A stretch of DNA of 64,000 bases, from assembly GCF_000827555.1 (NCBI RefSeq), contig NZ_CDOI01000134.1, forward strand, positions 1-64,000, given 5' to 3'. Under the pieces are notes generated by a model, which had not been told where the DNA came from, ran no database searches, and saw only the letters and a program-made list of their open reading frames with translations. Of the stretch, positions 35,620 to 44,742 are shown piece by piece. Within the stretch, counting starts at the first letter, position 1, and every line of letters starts with the position of its first letter. This stretch comes from Capnocytophaga canis. GTDB lineage: Bacteria; Bacteroidota; Bacteroidia; Flavobacteriales; Flavobacteriaceae. The position numbers were made by a program, and so were the translations under genes.

Positions 35620-37407
35620 TTACATTCTCTCAGGAACTTGTATCCCAAGCATTGCAAAAGCCAATGCAATAATCTCACTTATTTTTTTACAAAGCGACAC
35701 CCGAAACTCTCTTTTTGCTACATTTTCCTCTCCCAAAATGGATACATTCTGATAGAAAGAATTGAAATCTTTTACCAAATCATACACATAATTGGCAATG
35801 ACCGCAGGGCTGTACGAATCTGCTGCGTTTTGCACAACTTCGGGGAAAAGTGCCATATTTTTAAGAAGCGTTTTCTCCTTAGGGTGTAATTCTGAAATTG
35901 AAAGACTTTCTGATTTTGAGATTTCTATTTCGTTGTATTTTCGTAAGATAGATTTAATTCGGGCATAAGTGTATTGCACAAAAGGACCTGTGTTGCCTTG
36001 AAAGTCAATAGATTCTTTTGGGTCAAAAAGAATACGTTTTTTGGGGTCAACTTTCAAAATATAGTATTTCAGAGCTCCCAAACCGATGGTATGATACAAT
36101 TCCTTTTTCTGATTATTATCGTATCCGTCTAATTTGCCTAATTCTTGCGAAATTTCTTCAGCTGTTTGCTCCATTTCTGCAATTAAATCGTCGGCATCGA
36201 CCACAGTTCCTTCACGACTTTTCATCTTTCCGCTTGGTAAATCCACCATTCCGTAACTCAAATGATACAGATTTTCAGCCCAATCAAAGCCTAATTTCTT
36301 CAGAATTAAAAACAAAACCTTGAAATGGTAATCTTGCTCATTTCCAACGGTATAAACCATTCCTTTTACGTCAGGATAATCTTTTACGCGTTGGGTTGCG
36401 GTACCAATATCTTGGGTAATGTACACCGAAGTTCCGTCAGAGCGAAGCACTAATTTTTCATCCAAACCATCAGCGGTTAAATCACACCAAACCGAGCCGT
36501 CTTCCTTCTTAAAGAAAACACCTTTTTGTAAGCCTTCTTCGATGATGTCTTTTCCTAATAAATATGTGTCACTTTCGTAGTAGTATGAATCGAAATCGAC
36601 ACCTAAATTTTTGTAAGTAGTTGAAAATCCGTTGTAAACCCACTGATTCATTTCTTTCCAAAGGGAAATAACTTGCTCGTCTCCGGCCTCCCATTTTCGA
36701 AGCATTTCTTGTGCTTCCAAAAATATGGGTGCTTGTTTTTCAGCTTCTTCTTTGGTTTTTCCTTCTGAAATAAGTTGTTCAATTTCAGATTTATACGCTT
36801 TATCGAAAGCTACATAGTAATTCCCGACAAGTTTATCGCCTTTAAGTCCTGAATTTTCAGGCGTTTCGCCATTGCCAAAACGTTGCCAAGCAATCATTGA
36901 TTTACAGATGTGTATCCCTCTGTCGTTGATTATCTGAGTTTTATATACTTTATGTCCGGCTGCTTTTAGAATTTCAGCGACTGAATATCCTAACAAGTTA
37001 TTGCGAATATGCCCCAAGTGCAAGGGTTTGTTGGTGTTAGGTGATGAATATTCAACCATTATGGTCTTTTTGGAATTGGGCTTAGCCAAGCCAAAATGGG
37101 TTTCGTTTTCTATACTTTTCAGAAAATCAATGTAATAAGAATCCGAAATTACTAAATTCAAAAATCCTTTGATTACATTGAAGCTCTCTACCTCTTTTAC
37201 ATTTTCTTGCAGAAAAGTCCCGATTTGTTGTCCAATTTGTTCAGGATTTCCTTTAATCTGACGTAACATCGGAAAAATTACAATAGTAATGTCGCCTTCA
37301 AACTCTTTTTTAGTCTGCTGAAGTTCAATGTTTTCGAGTTGAACACTAAAAAGTTGCTCAACAGCCTTTTGTGTATGTTGTTTTAAAATATCTTGTAGAT
37401 CTAGCAT
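35620..37407 (-). CDS. argS: Arginyl-tRNA synthetase
   Basis: A 595-residue class I synthetase that charges tRNA-Arg. An N-terminal Arg_tRNA_synt_N-type domain covers about 5-85; the HIGH motif is in PLHLGHIRNNLLGYS, the KMSKS-like loop is KMKSREG, and the C-terminal DALR anticodon-binding domain covers about 480-595 (FVQYTYARIKSILRKY). ATG at 37407 is preferred over an upstream in-frame TTG. A minus-strand -7-like TACCTTTG lies at 37436-37443. Confidence 0.96.
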   Translation of the reverse strand: MLDLQDILKQHTQKAVEQLFSVQLENIELQQTKKEFEGDITIVIFPMLRQIKGNPEQIGQQIGTFLQENVKEVESFNVIKGFLNLVISDSYYIDFLKSIENETHFGLAKPNSKKTIMVEYSSPNTNKPLHLGHIRNNLLGYSVAEILKAAGHKVYKTQIINDRGIHICKSMIAWQRFGNGETPENSGLKGDKLVGNYYVAFDKAYKSEIEQLISEGKTKEEAEKQAPIFLEAQEMLRKWEAGDEQVISLWKEMNQWVYNGFSTTYKNLGVDFDSYYYESDTYLLGKDIIEEGLQKGVFFKKEDGSVWCDLTADGLDEKLVLRSDGTSVYITQDIGTATQRVKDYPDVKGMVYTVGNEQDYHFKVLFLILKKLGFDWAENLYHLSYGMVDLPSGKMKSREGTVVDADDLIAEMEQTAEEISQELGKLDGYDNNQKKELYHTIGLGALKYYILKVDPKKRILFDPKESIDFQGNTGPFVQYTYARIKSILRKYNEIEISKSESLSISELHPKEKTLLKNMALFPEVVQNAADSYSPAVIANYVYDLVKDFNSFYQNVSILGEENVAKREFRVSLCKKISEIIALAFAMLGIQVPERM

Positions 37408-37443
37408 GGGTGTAAACAAAAATTAATTATGGAGGCAAAGGTA

Positions 37444-37711
37444 ATGATTTTTAAGATATGATGCTTTGCCATATTTATAAAAATTACAATCGGTAGACTG
37501 AATGCTCAAAAGCATTTTTTTTCACTATTTCTGACTGACAACGATCATTTTTGTATATTTTGGATGCTTAAACGAAGAAACTAAGATACGGAATTTTAAA
37601 AATTCTGTATATTCCAAAACGCATAGATAACTCCGTATAAAAGTAATAGGTGTTTAAATTACTACAAACACAATGAATTAATAATCACATATTTTATTTT
37701 CTTCTCTATTA
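37444..37711. other. Intergenic stretch, nothing recognised
   Basis: Upstream of argS and downstream of the OmpA-like gene. A short GTGTTT/AAACAC inverted repeat near 37650-37671 has no T run, so I do not call a terminator. Confidence 0.4.
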
Positions 37712-39661
37712 TTACATTGAAATGATAATAAATTCACTTCTTCGGTTTGCCTGATGTTCTTCTTCTGAACACTTAACACCATTACCACAGTGATTGGTCA
37801 ATTGAGTTTCTCCATAGCCTTTACCAGTTATACGTGATTTTTTGATACCGTGCTTCACCAACCATTTGATGGTTGATTTGGCTCGTCGGTCGGAGAGTGC
37901 CAAATTATACTTATCTGAACCACGACTATCCGTATGCAAACGAACATCAATTTTCATCGTAGGATACTCCTTCATTACATCCACGATTTTTGCCAATTGT
38001 TCTGCAGCATCGGGGCGAATATCTGCTTTATCGTAATTGAAGTAAATATTGTCAATCTTCAAAACTTTTGCCAAGTCTGTTCCTTTTTCTATTTTTCGGC
38101 GTTCAATAGGTGTTAATGCAATTTCGTAGAATAGCTCGTCTTTTTCCTTAATGATAACTTCCTGTTTCTTAGGTATAAAACCTTGTTTTTCAGCGTTTAT
38201 ATTAAACGTACTTCCATTTGTACAATCAATCTCATATGCAAAAAAGAAATTCCCGTCAACATCAGAAAGCTTAGTTTCAATGGGTTTACCATCAGCATTT
38301 CGTAAAACTAGCCCTGCATCTTTGATAATTTCACGTGTAGTAGCATTTCTTACGATTCCTGAAATATTTTTTGTGCAACTGAAAGACACAGGTCTATGTT
38401 CTTGAAAAGCATAAATATCATCTTTTCCTTTCCCTCCTACCCGATTGGATGTCAAGAATCCCACTTTTGTATCACTATCAATAACAAAACAGAAATCATC
38501 CTTAGAGCTATTTGCTGGTGCACCTATGTTTACGGGTTTTGAAAAAGACCCATCTTCGTTTATTTTTACAGCAAAGATGTCTAACCCTCCTAATCCAGGA
38601 TATCCATCAGATGAATAATAAAGAATGTTATCCTTACTTACAAAAGGGAAAGATTCCCGACCAGCAGTGTTTACTACATTGCCTAAATTTTCAGGTTTTC
38701 CATAGCCTCCTTTTTCAAGGCGTTCTACTCGGTAGATATCCGAAGCGCCGAACGAACCTCGCATATCCGAAGCAAAATAGAGATATTTCTCATCAGGACT
38801 CAATGCAGGATGTGCTACATTGTGAATATTGCTGTTGAATGGCATTTCCTTTTCCTTACTCCATTTTCCGTTTTTGTCTTTTGTGGATTTGAATATTTTG
38901 AGTAAGACCGTATCATCGCCGTTGGTTTTTATCTTGTTGTTGAGGAAGTTGTTTCGTGTGAAATAGATTGTATTTCCATCTTTGGTAAAAACGGCTGTAG
39001 ATTCATTGAATCGGGTGTTTATTTTGTTCATTTTTGAAACCTTGGAAACATTCATACAATCCCTCTTGGCCTCATATAAATCGTAGTAAGCATCACCCGT
39101 CCATGTCGATTTTCCTTTGAAAAGGCCTGAACTTTTTGAAAATACAATCTTCTTACCGTAGAAAGCCGTTCCATATTCTGAATTTGGGGAATTTATTTTC
39201 AATGGTTGTAATTCGAGTCGATTAGAGTTAAGCTCTATGTCTTTTCGATAGCCCCTATTTTTGTTAAAAATGACAGCTCTAGCGTCACTTTTACCAACCA
39301 TAGCTACAAATTTATCCATTATCTTATCCGAATCTTCTAACTTTCCAACAGACTTTAGTGTTTGGGCATATCGATAATAATATTCCGATGATTTCTTATA
39401 TTCCTCCTTAGAGAAAAGTTGTTCATACCAAATATTAGCACTCTCATAATCAGCATTATAGTAGTAAGCATTGCCTAAATTTTGTAATAAATCTTGGTTG
39501 ACAAACCCCTTTTTAGCAATGCTTTCATATGCCTTTATCGCTCCTACGTAATCATAGTTTTTATAGAGTTTATGAGCTTTTATTAACTCTTTTGTCTGCG
39601 AAAACCCAAAAAACAGTGCACCAAAAAACACCAAAAGGGTTTTTAAAAATTTCATCTTCAT
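37712..39661 (-). CDS. PorE-like OmpA family protein (TPR, PD40 propeller, regulatory-like domain, OmpA)
   Basis: A 649-residue secreted protein: signal peptide to about residue 20 (ends GFSQ), TPR-like helices (about 20-120), a PD40/WD40-like beta-propeller (about 200-410; HPALSPDEKYLYFASDM, ESFPFVSKDNILYYSSDGYPGLGGLDI), a CarboxypepD_reg-like domain (about 430-505) and a C-terminal OmpA peptidoglycan-binding domain (about 535-649; IYFNYDKADIRPDAAEQL, RLHTDSRGSDKYNLALSDRRA). This order matches PorE of the type IX secretion system and its flavobacterial paralogues. No PorP/SprF partner is adjacent, so T9SS membership is plausible but not shown. ATG 39661 is used; 39655 is an alternative. Confidence 0.85.
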   Translation of the reverse strand: MKMKFLKTLLVFFGALFFGFSQTKELIKAHKLYKNYDYVGAIKAYESIAKKGFVNQDLLQNLGNAYYYNADYESANIWYEQLFSKEEYKKSSEYYYRYAQTLKSVGKLEDSDKIMDKFVAMVGKSDARAVIFNKNRGYRKDIELNSNRLELQPLKINSPNSEYGTAFYGKKIVFSKSSGLFKGKSTWTGDAYYDLYEAKRDCMNVSKVSKMNKINTRFNESTAVFTKDGNTIYFTRNNFLNNKIKTNGDDTVLLKIFKSTKDKNGKWSKEKEMPFNSNIHNVAHPALSPDEKYLYFASDMRGSFGASDIYRVERLEKGGYGKPENLGNVVNTAGRESFPFVSKDNILYYSSDGYPGLGGLDIFAVKINEDGSFSKPVNIGAPANSSKDDFCFVIDSDTKVGFLTSNRVGGKGKDDIYAFQEHRPVSFSCTKNISGIVRNATTREIIKDAGLVLRNADGKPIETKLSDVDGNFFFAYEIDCTNGSTFNINAEKQGFIPKKQEVIIKEKDELFYEIALTPIERRKIEKGTDLAKVLKIDNIYFNYDKADIRPDAAEQLAKIVDVMKEYPTMKIDVRLHTDSRGSDKYNLALSDRRAKSTIKWLVKHGIKKSRITGKGYGETQLTNHCGNGVKCSEEEHQANRRSEFIIISM

Positions 39662-39980
39662 AGTACTCCTCACAAATTTATTCCATAACTCTCAGGAAAT
39701 AGCAATGGATATGTAATGCTATTCTTTATCTTCTCCCAACTCTCGCATTAAGTAACTTGAGAATCACCCGCAAATATACGATTTTTTACATACAAATGAC
39801 TACTAAATATGCTAAAAACACAAGAAACTACCTCTATTTGCTGAGATTGCTCAGAAAATAAATTAACATTTAGTGTCAGAAATCTTAACAGACGTATAAA
39901 ATTATGCTTGGGAGCTGAATAAGCGTGTTAAAGTTTGTTATCGTTTTCTTTTTACTTTAACTTTTCGATAACATATAAAC
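39662..39980. other. Intergenic stretch between divergent genes
   Basis: Holds a minus-strand -7 box TATATTTG (39771-39778) that probably serves the OmpA-like gene, and nothing else recognised. Confidence 0.4.
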
Positions 39981-40010
39981 TTGTGTATCAATACAAAAGA
40001 TGTAATTTTG
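39981..40010 (+). promoter_or_regulatory. Promoter of the lysozyme-like gene
   Basis: TTG at 39981-39983, a 19-nt spacer and TAATTTTG at 40003-40010; ATG at 40080. Confidence 0.65.
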
Positions 40011-40079
40011 CCGCCTGAAAATTTTAAGCAGTGTAATTTTACTACAAATTCACGATAAGTCTTAAATAAAATAGACAGA

Positions 40080-40721
40080 ATGATACAAAGTAAAAAGAAG
40101 TATTTATTTATGTTATTGGGGATGTTGAGCGTTTTACTAATGACCCTCACCATCATAGAAGTTAGTACTAAAAAAATTAGTATCCACAAGGATTTTATAG
40201 TGAAAGAACCTTTATTGGTTGTTATTCCCCCTGAGTCGGAGCTCAAAGAGCAAGTAACCCCTCCTTTTATTGGTAGAACATTTGTCGGATTCAAAGAGGC
40301 TTTAGCTTACAGAGAGTCAAGAGGCAATTATTTTGTAGTAAATCCGTTTGGATATATGGGTAAATACCAATTCGGGAAATCTGCATTACGATTCTACGGA
40401 GTTACAGACACTTATGAATTTTTGAATTCTCCTGAGCAACAAGAACGATTGTTCACATTGAGTATAAAAAGAAACAAATGGGTTTTACGCGAAGAAATAG
40501 ATCTTTTTGTGGGTAAGAAAATAAATGGCATAAACATCACAGAATCTGGGATTTTAGCGGCTGCCCATTTAGCAGGAGCGCAAAGTGTGAAACAATACTT
40601 TAAACGTAAAGGTAATTACTCCTTCGCCGATGCTAACGGTACAACGCTACAAAACTATTTACGAAATTTTGCCGATTATGATGTGACAGATATAATTCCA
40701 GAGGAAAGACCCAGATTCTGA
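40080..40721 (+). CDS. Membrane-anchored lysozyme-like (transglycosylase-fold) protein
   Basis: A 213-residue protein with an N-terminal membrane anchor (about 8-28). The domain at about 65-200 has the lysozyme-superfamily arrangement: catalytic-type Glu79 in ALAYRESRGNYFVVNPFGYMGKYQFG and a later GILAAAHLAGAQSVKQYF helix. It probably acts on peptidoglycan in the periplasm. Flavobacterial homologues are often labelled peptidoglycan-binding proteins, though no LysM domain is visible here. Confidence 0.7.
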   Translation: MIQSKKKYLFMLLGMLSVLLMTLTIIEVSTKKISIHKDFIVKEPLLVVIPPESELKEQVTPPFIGRTFVGFKEALAYRESRGNYFVVNPFGYMGKYQFGKSALRFYGVTDTYEFLNSPEQQERLFTLSIKRNKWVLREEIDLFVGKKINGINITESGILAAAHLAGAQSVKQYFKRKGNYSFADANGTTLQNYLRNFADYDVTDIIPEERPRF

Positions 40722-40833
40722 TACATGTCTGCTAAAAATAGAACTATCCTATTTTAGGGTTCAATAGTAATTACATCAATTTGAAGTTGAGTTACAACCA
40801 TTTATCAAAACAGCATAAGGTACAAGAAAACAC

Positions 40834-42273
40834 TTAAAGATGAACAATAAACGTACTCCCCTTACCTACCTGTGATTGAATTTTGATAGATCCATTTGCA
40901 GCTGTGATGATACTTTTGACCATGGCTAAGCCTAAACCTGTACCTCCTGTTTTGGTAGTAAATTGAGGTTCAAAAATTTTTTCTTGGTCAGCGGTTGGAA
41001 TGCCTACACCATTGTCACTCACCGTAAGTTCTACTTGAAATTCTTTTTTACTCAGAGAAACAACAATCCTTGGATTTTCTTTGTTTTCAGTAGCTTGAAT
41101 AGCATTTTTGACTAAATTAGTTACCACACGAACCAATTGATCTTTATCAAATAATAAAGAAATATGCTCATCGGTGGTAATGAAAGAAATATGTTTCGAA
41201 TCAAAAATATCCAAGGTTCGTTTTACCACAGGAACAGCATTGAAAAACTCCTCTTGCTTCGCAGGCATATTAGTTAAGGCTGAAAATGCCGAAGAAATAT
41301 TACTCAGAATATCAACTTGTTGAACGAGTGATTCGCAAAACTCATTGGTTTTATCCCTTACTTCGGGGTCATTAGGATCAAATCGACGTTGAAAACTCTG
41401 TACGGAGAGTCGCATGGGAGTCAGCGGATTTTTGATTTCGTGGGCAACCTGTTTCGCCATTTCACGCCATGCTTGTTCCCGTTCGGATTTTGCCAACAAT
41501 ACCTTACTACGTTCAATTTCGTCAATCATACTATTATAAGCCCCCACCAACTGTCCAATTTCAGTACTCGGTGATTTCAGTATGATTTTTTCATTACGCT
41601 CCAGTAATCGAGTCTTCTCCAAACGATTCTCAATCGTTTTTAGGGATTTGGTAATATAACTCGAAATGAAATAAGCAAATCCTAAAGCTAACACCAATAA
41701 AGAAAAATAGACTAAAGATATATTATAAAGTGAGCCTTGGAGAGCTTTTTCATTAAATGTGTCGTCTTCAAAATGAGGAATGCTGAGTACTGCAATGGGT
41801 TTGAATTGGAGATCCGTTACATAGGTGTAGGAATTTTGGTATCCCCTCCCATCTTCAAGATAATGATGTTCGGAAAGTCGTTTATTCAAAGTGGAGGCTA
41901 ACTGTTTCAAAACAGGGGTGGGAATACTGAGCGTATCCTTACTATCAATTACAGCACGGGAACTTTTCAAAAGACTTCCATTAAGGTCGTATAAGTCAAA
42001 ATTAACATTTAAAATATTGGCAATGTTGTATATAGATTCCCTAAAAATCAACGGAACATAAGCCGTTTCCACCGGATAAGTGGTTTGTGAAAGTACATAT
42101 TGGATTTGCGTTTTAATTTGATTTTCTTTGTCTATAAGCCGCTCAATATGATATTCTTCCGCCTGTTTTCGGTATTGGAACACCATTACAACCGCAATGG
42201 CAGCAAAAGCAATTACAACCAAAAAGGTCATACTCAAAAATATACGAAATCGAAGCGAATCTTTTTTTAACAT
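40834..42273 (-). CDS. NtrY-like sensor histidine kinase with HAMP domain
   Basis: A 479-residue kinase: two transmembrane helices (about 11-32 and 182-205) enclosing a periplasmic sensor region, a HAMP domain (about 206-258), HisKA with His278 in VAHEIKNPLTPMRLS, and HATPase_c with N box NLVKNAIQAT, and DNGVGIP and GTGLGLAMVK. The proline after the H box is typical of NtrY/NtrB-type kinases that partner NtrC-like regulators, so the orphan regulator at 29.5 kb is a reasonable partner candidate. It follows the SPOR gene by 17 bases on the same strand. Confidence 0.88.
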   Translation of the reverse strand: MLKKDSLRFRIFLSMTFLVVIAFAAIAVVMVFQYRKQAEEYHIERLIDKENQIKTQIQYVLSQTTYPVETAYVPLIFRESIYNIANILNVNFDLYDLNGSLLKSSRAVIDSKDTLSIPTPVLKQLASTLNKRLSEHHYLEDGRGYQNSYTYVTDLQFKPIAVLSIPHFEDDTFNEKALQGSLYNISLVYFSLLVLALGFAYFISSYITKSLKTIENRLEKTRLLERNEKIILKSPSTEIGQLVGAYNSMIDEIERSKVLLAKSEREQAWREMAKQVAHEIKNPLTPMRLSVQSFQRRFDPNDPEVRDKTNEFCESLVQQVDILSNISSAFSALTNMPAKQEEFFNAVPVVKRTLDIFDSKHISFITTDEHISLLFDKDQLVRVVTNLVKNAIQATENKENPRIVVSLSKKEFQVELTVSDNGVGIPTADQEKIFEPQFTTKTGGTGLGLAMVKSIITAANGSIKIQSQVGKGSTFIVHL

Positions 42274-42290
42274 GCCTAAAAAGGAGTTAC

Positions 42291-42647
42291 CTATTTTTTA
42301 GGAGACATAACAAAGGCTGCGGGATATACCTTCCTTATCTCAATTAAGTTTTTTTCTGCTTCTAAACGAGTTCTGAAACTTCCTAAACGTACTTTGTAGT
42401 TTGGAGTTTCAAAAACTAAGAAAAGTGGCATCTTGTATTGCTCTTTAGCGGACTTCATAGTTTCGTTAGCTCCTGAAATAGTGCCGTTATAGATTTGAAT
42501 TTGGAAAAGAACTTCGTTTTTTGCGACGTCTTTTTTCAGTTCCATTATTTCAGTAATATTATCATTTTGATTTACAACCACTTGCGAATAAGCAAACGAT
42601 ACAAAAAATGCAAAAACAAACCCTAAAATATTTCTTTTCTGATTCAT
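42291..42647 (-). CDS. SPOR domain-containing secreted protein
   Basis: A 118-residue protein: signal peptide to about residue 21 (ends AYSQ), then a short linker and a SPOR-like domain (FQIQIYNGTIS..., NYKVRLGSFRTRLEAEKNLIEIRKVYPAAFVM). SPOR domains bind denuded glycan strands of peptidoglycan. The ATG at 42647 avoids overlap with the upstream gene and gives a good signal peptide. It lies between the YD-repeat-like gene (22 bases) and the kinase (17 bases), so the three are probably one transcript. Confidence 0.85.
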   Translation of the reverse strand: MNQKRNILGFVFAFFVSFAYSQVVVNQNDNITEIMELKKDVAKNEVLFQIQIYNGTISGANETMKSAKEQYKMPLFLVFETPNYKVRLGSFRTRLEAEKNLIEIRKVYPAAFVMSPKK

Positions 42648-42669
42648 AATTTCTGTAATATATTTTCCT

Positions 42670-43482
42670 CTAGTAATATTCAATTTTTTGTTCTGATACG
42701 TAAATTTCACGTCCCTCTTTCGAGATAGTTTTCTTTATCCAATTTCCTTTTTTGTCATAAATATAGGAAGAGTTTGTCTGCTCAACCAATTTATTTTCAG
42801 CATCATAAGACAAAGAGGACGTTGGGTTATCATGTTTGTCATAGGTGTAGTTTATCTTAGCAACAAATTTACTTCCTCCTTCGAATTGACGTACCTCAGT
42901 AACATTTCCTTTTTTATCGTAAGAAAATAGTGTTTTGTACACTATATCTCCCTCAGGATTTAAAATAATTTCTTCGGTTTTGTTTCCTTTAGAATCGTAC
43001 ACATATGTTTGTTTTTCAACACACATTTCATCTGTTAGACATAAATTTTTCTCTACCAAATTTCTCTTTTCATCATACAGATATTTGCCATATTGTACAG
43101 GCTGTTCTCCTTCAAAAGTAGTATCTTCAATCTTGTTTCCTTTGGCATCAAACACAGCAACTAACTTCATGTACATTTTTCCTTCTTCGGAAAAACTGCG
43201 AATTTCAGTCTGATTCTTTTTTGAATCATAATCAAACTCTACTCGCATCATCTGTTTATTCTGTGCGTCAAATGCATTAATTTCCGTCACAAAACCCTCG
43301 TTTGTGAATGATGTTTTGAACGAAGAAGAAGCCTGACTGTTTTCTATAGAACGTTCAATGGAAATAACCGATTTCACTTTACCTTTAAGTTTCGCAGTCT
43401 GCCAATGAGTTTCTTTAGGTTGTGCTAACGCTAAAGCAATTCCGTTGACGAGAAACACCAATAGAAGCGTGATTTTTTTCAT
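42670..43482 (-). CDS. Secreted YD/RHS-repeat-like protein
   Basis: A 270-residue protein with a signal peptide (ends ALAQ, residue 20) followed by about nine short beta-repeats of the YD type (FDYDSKKNQTEI, VFDAKGNKIEDT, YVYDSKGNKTEEI, FSYDKKGNVTEV, YTYDKHDNPTSS, YIYDKKGNWIKK). Such repeats build sheet-rich shells in RHS proteins, but this is far too short for a toxin-delivery RHS. Probable periplasmic or surface protein, function unknown. Confidence 0.75.
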   Translation of the reverse strand: MKKITLLLVFLVNGIALALAQPKETHWQTAKLKGKVKSVISIERSIENSQASSSFKTSFTNEGFVTEINAFDAQNKQMMRVEFDYDSKKNQTEIRSFSEEGKMYMKLVAVFDAKGNKIEDTTFEGEQPVQYGKYLYDEKRNLVEKNLCLTDEMCVEKQTYVYDSKGNKTEEIILNPEGDIVYKTLFSYDKKGNVTEVRQFEGGSKFVAKINYTYDKHDNPTSSLSYDAENKLVEQTNSSYIYDKKGNWIKKTISKEGREIYVSEQKIEYY

Positions 43483-43601
43483 AGTTTTTTAGTATTTTAG
43501 GCAAAAATACAAATTATTTTCAAATTTGAGATTGTTTTTTTATAAATCTTCAGAGAATAAATATTCTTAAAATTTCATTTGCTTAATGAAATTTTAATTC
43601 T

Positions 43602-44387
43602 CTATTTTTCCAATTGGTGTGGATGTTTCAACCCGTTAAAAGAATCTAAATCAGCCACTAAAGATCCTACACGTAAAGTAGCTTTGATGCGCAATGGAAC
43701 GCGATTTTTGTCATCCGAAATCCACATTGTGATACTCTCTTCTTCTTTAAACACACGCCCATCTTGAACTAACGGTCTAAAAATCATAGTATTTTGAGTT
43801 CCAAATTTAGTTTTTATCTTTTCTTTACCTAAGTAACGTAACTTGAATTTGAACACCTCATCATCATCAAAAATCAAATCCATCGCAATTTCCTCTCCCT
43901 TTTGGATATTACTAATCTTTGGATTACTTCGCAACTGATAAAAAGCTGAAATAACATCTTGAATATGTATTGGAACTGAAATTTCAGACAATTCTCCATT
44001 CTCCATATTTTTGATTTTCACTTTATTAACATCGTGATTAAAATCCATTTTTAGGTGCTTAGTGTACCCTCCTTCATAAATATTACGAATGAAATGACGA
44101 GGTTTTCCATCACTGATACCAAAATAGCTTTCGTAGGTATCATCAACCTTAAAAAACACTCTTGCCAAACCCGTTGTAGCTCCTTTTCCTACAGAATGAA
44201 ACACCTTTTCTCCGTTGTAATCAGCTTCTTTAAGCAACAGAGTAGCCTCACTGGCGTTAAAAATTCCGTATTTCACCTTAAATTTTAGCCATTCACCTCC
44301 TTTGAAAGGCAAATCATTATCTTGTGCAATCACCTGTGTTCCAAAAACAGGAAATAAAAAAAGGATATATAAAATTATTCTTTTCAT
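43602..44387 (-). CDS. DUF3108 domain protein
   Basis: A 261-residue secreted protein: signal peptide to about residue 21 (ends VIAQ), then GGEWLKFKVKYGIFNASEATLLLKE, AYYxxxSNPK-like and MWISDDKNRVPLRIKATLRVGSLVADLDSF, the DUF3108 core. Probably periplasmic or outer-membrane linked; function unknown. The gap upstream holds a -7-like TATCTTTG on the minus strand at 44473-44480. Confidence 0.85.
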   Translation of the reverse strand: MKRIILYILFLFPVFGTQVIAQDNDLPFKGGEWLKFKVKYGIFNASEATLLLKEADYNGEKVFHSVGKGATTGLARVFFKVDDTYESYFGISDGKPRHFIRNIYEGGYTKHLKMDFNHDVNKVKIKNMENGELSEISVPIHIQDVISAFYQLRSNPKISNIQKGEEIAMDLIFDDDEVFKFKLRYLGKEKIKTKFGTQNTMIFRPLVQDGRVFKEEESITMWISDDKNRVPLRIKATLRVGSLVADLDSFNGLKHPHQLEK

Positions 44388-44742
44388 ATTGTATGTTTTT
44401 TTTAGTTTTATGTAAATTTATTCTCGACTCATGAACCTTTAACAATCATTATGCCATAAATTACTTCATTTGCAAAGATAGAAAAATATATTAACTCACC
44501 ACATACCCCCTGATAAGCAAAAAACTTTTAGTCCCATTTAGCTTACGAAATCCTTTATAATACGTAAATTTTGGAAGAATTTTATCTCTTTTCAATGAAG
44601 GTTTTGAAATTCATCGTTATTTTTTTTCATAAAATAATTGCTTTTTTCCTAAAAAAATATTAATTTTATCCGCGAAAGTGTTTTTTATTTAAAACATTGA
44701 AAACCAACAAACATAGAATAAATATTAACCCATTAACCGCCT
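44388..44742. other. Intergenic stretch between divergent genes
   Basis: Only the minus-strand -7 box at 44473-44480 (DUF3108 gene) is recognised. I did not find a consensus promoter for the branching enzyme in it. Confidence 0.4.

Noticed and set aside
39938-40294. A 118-codon minus-strand reading frame
   Set aside because: It covers the promoter and the start of the lysozyme-like gene and has no domain or signal; the plus-strand gene is far better supported.
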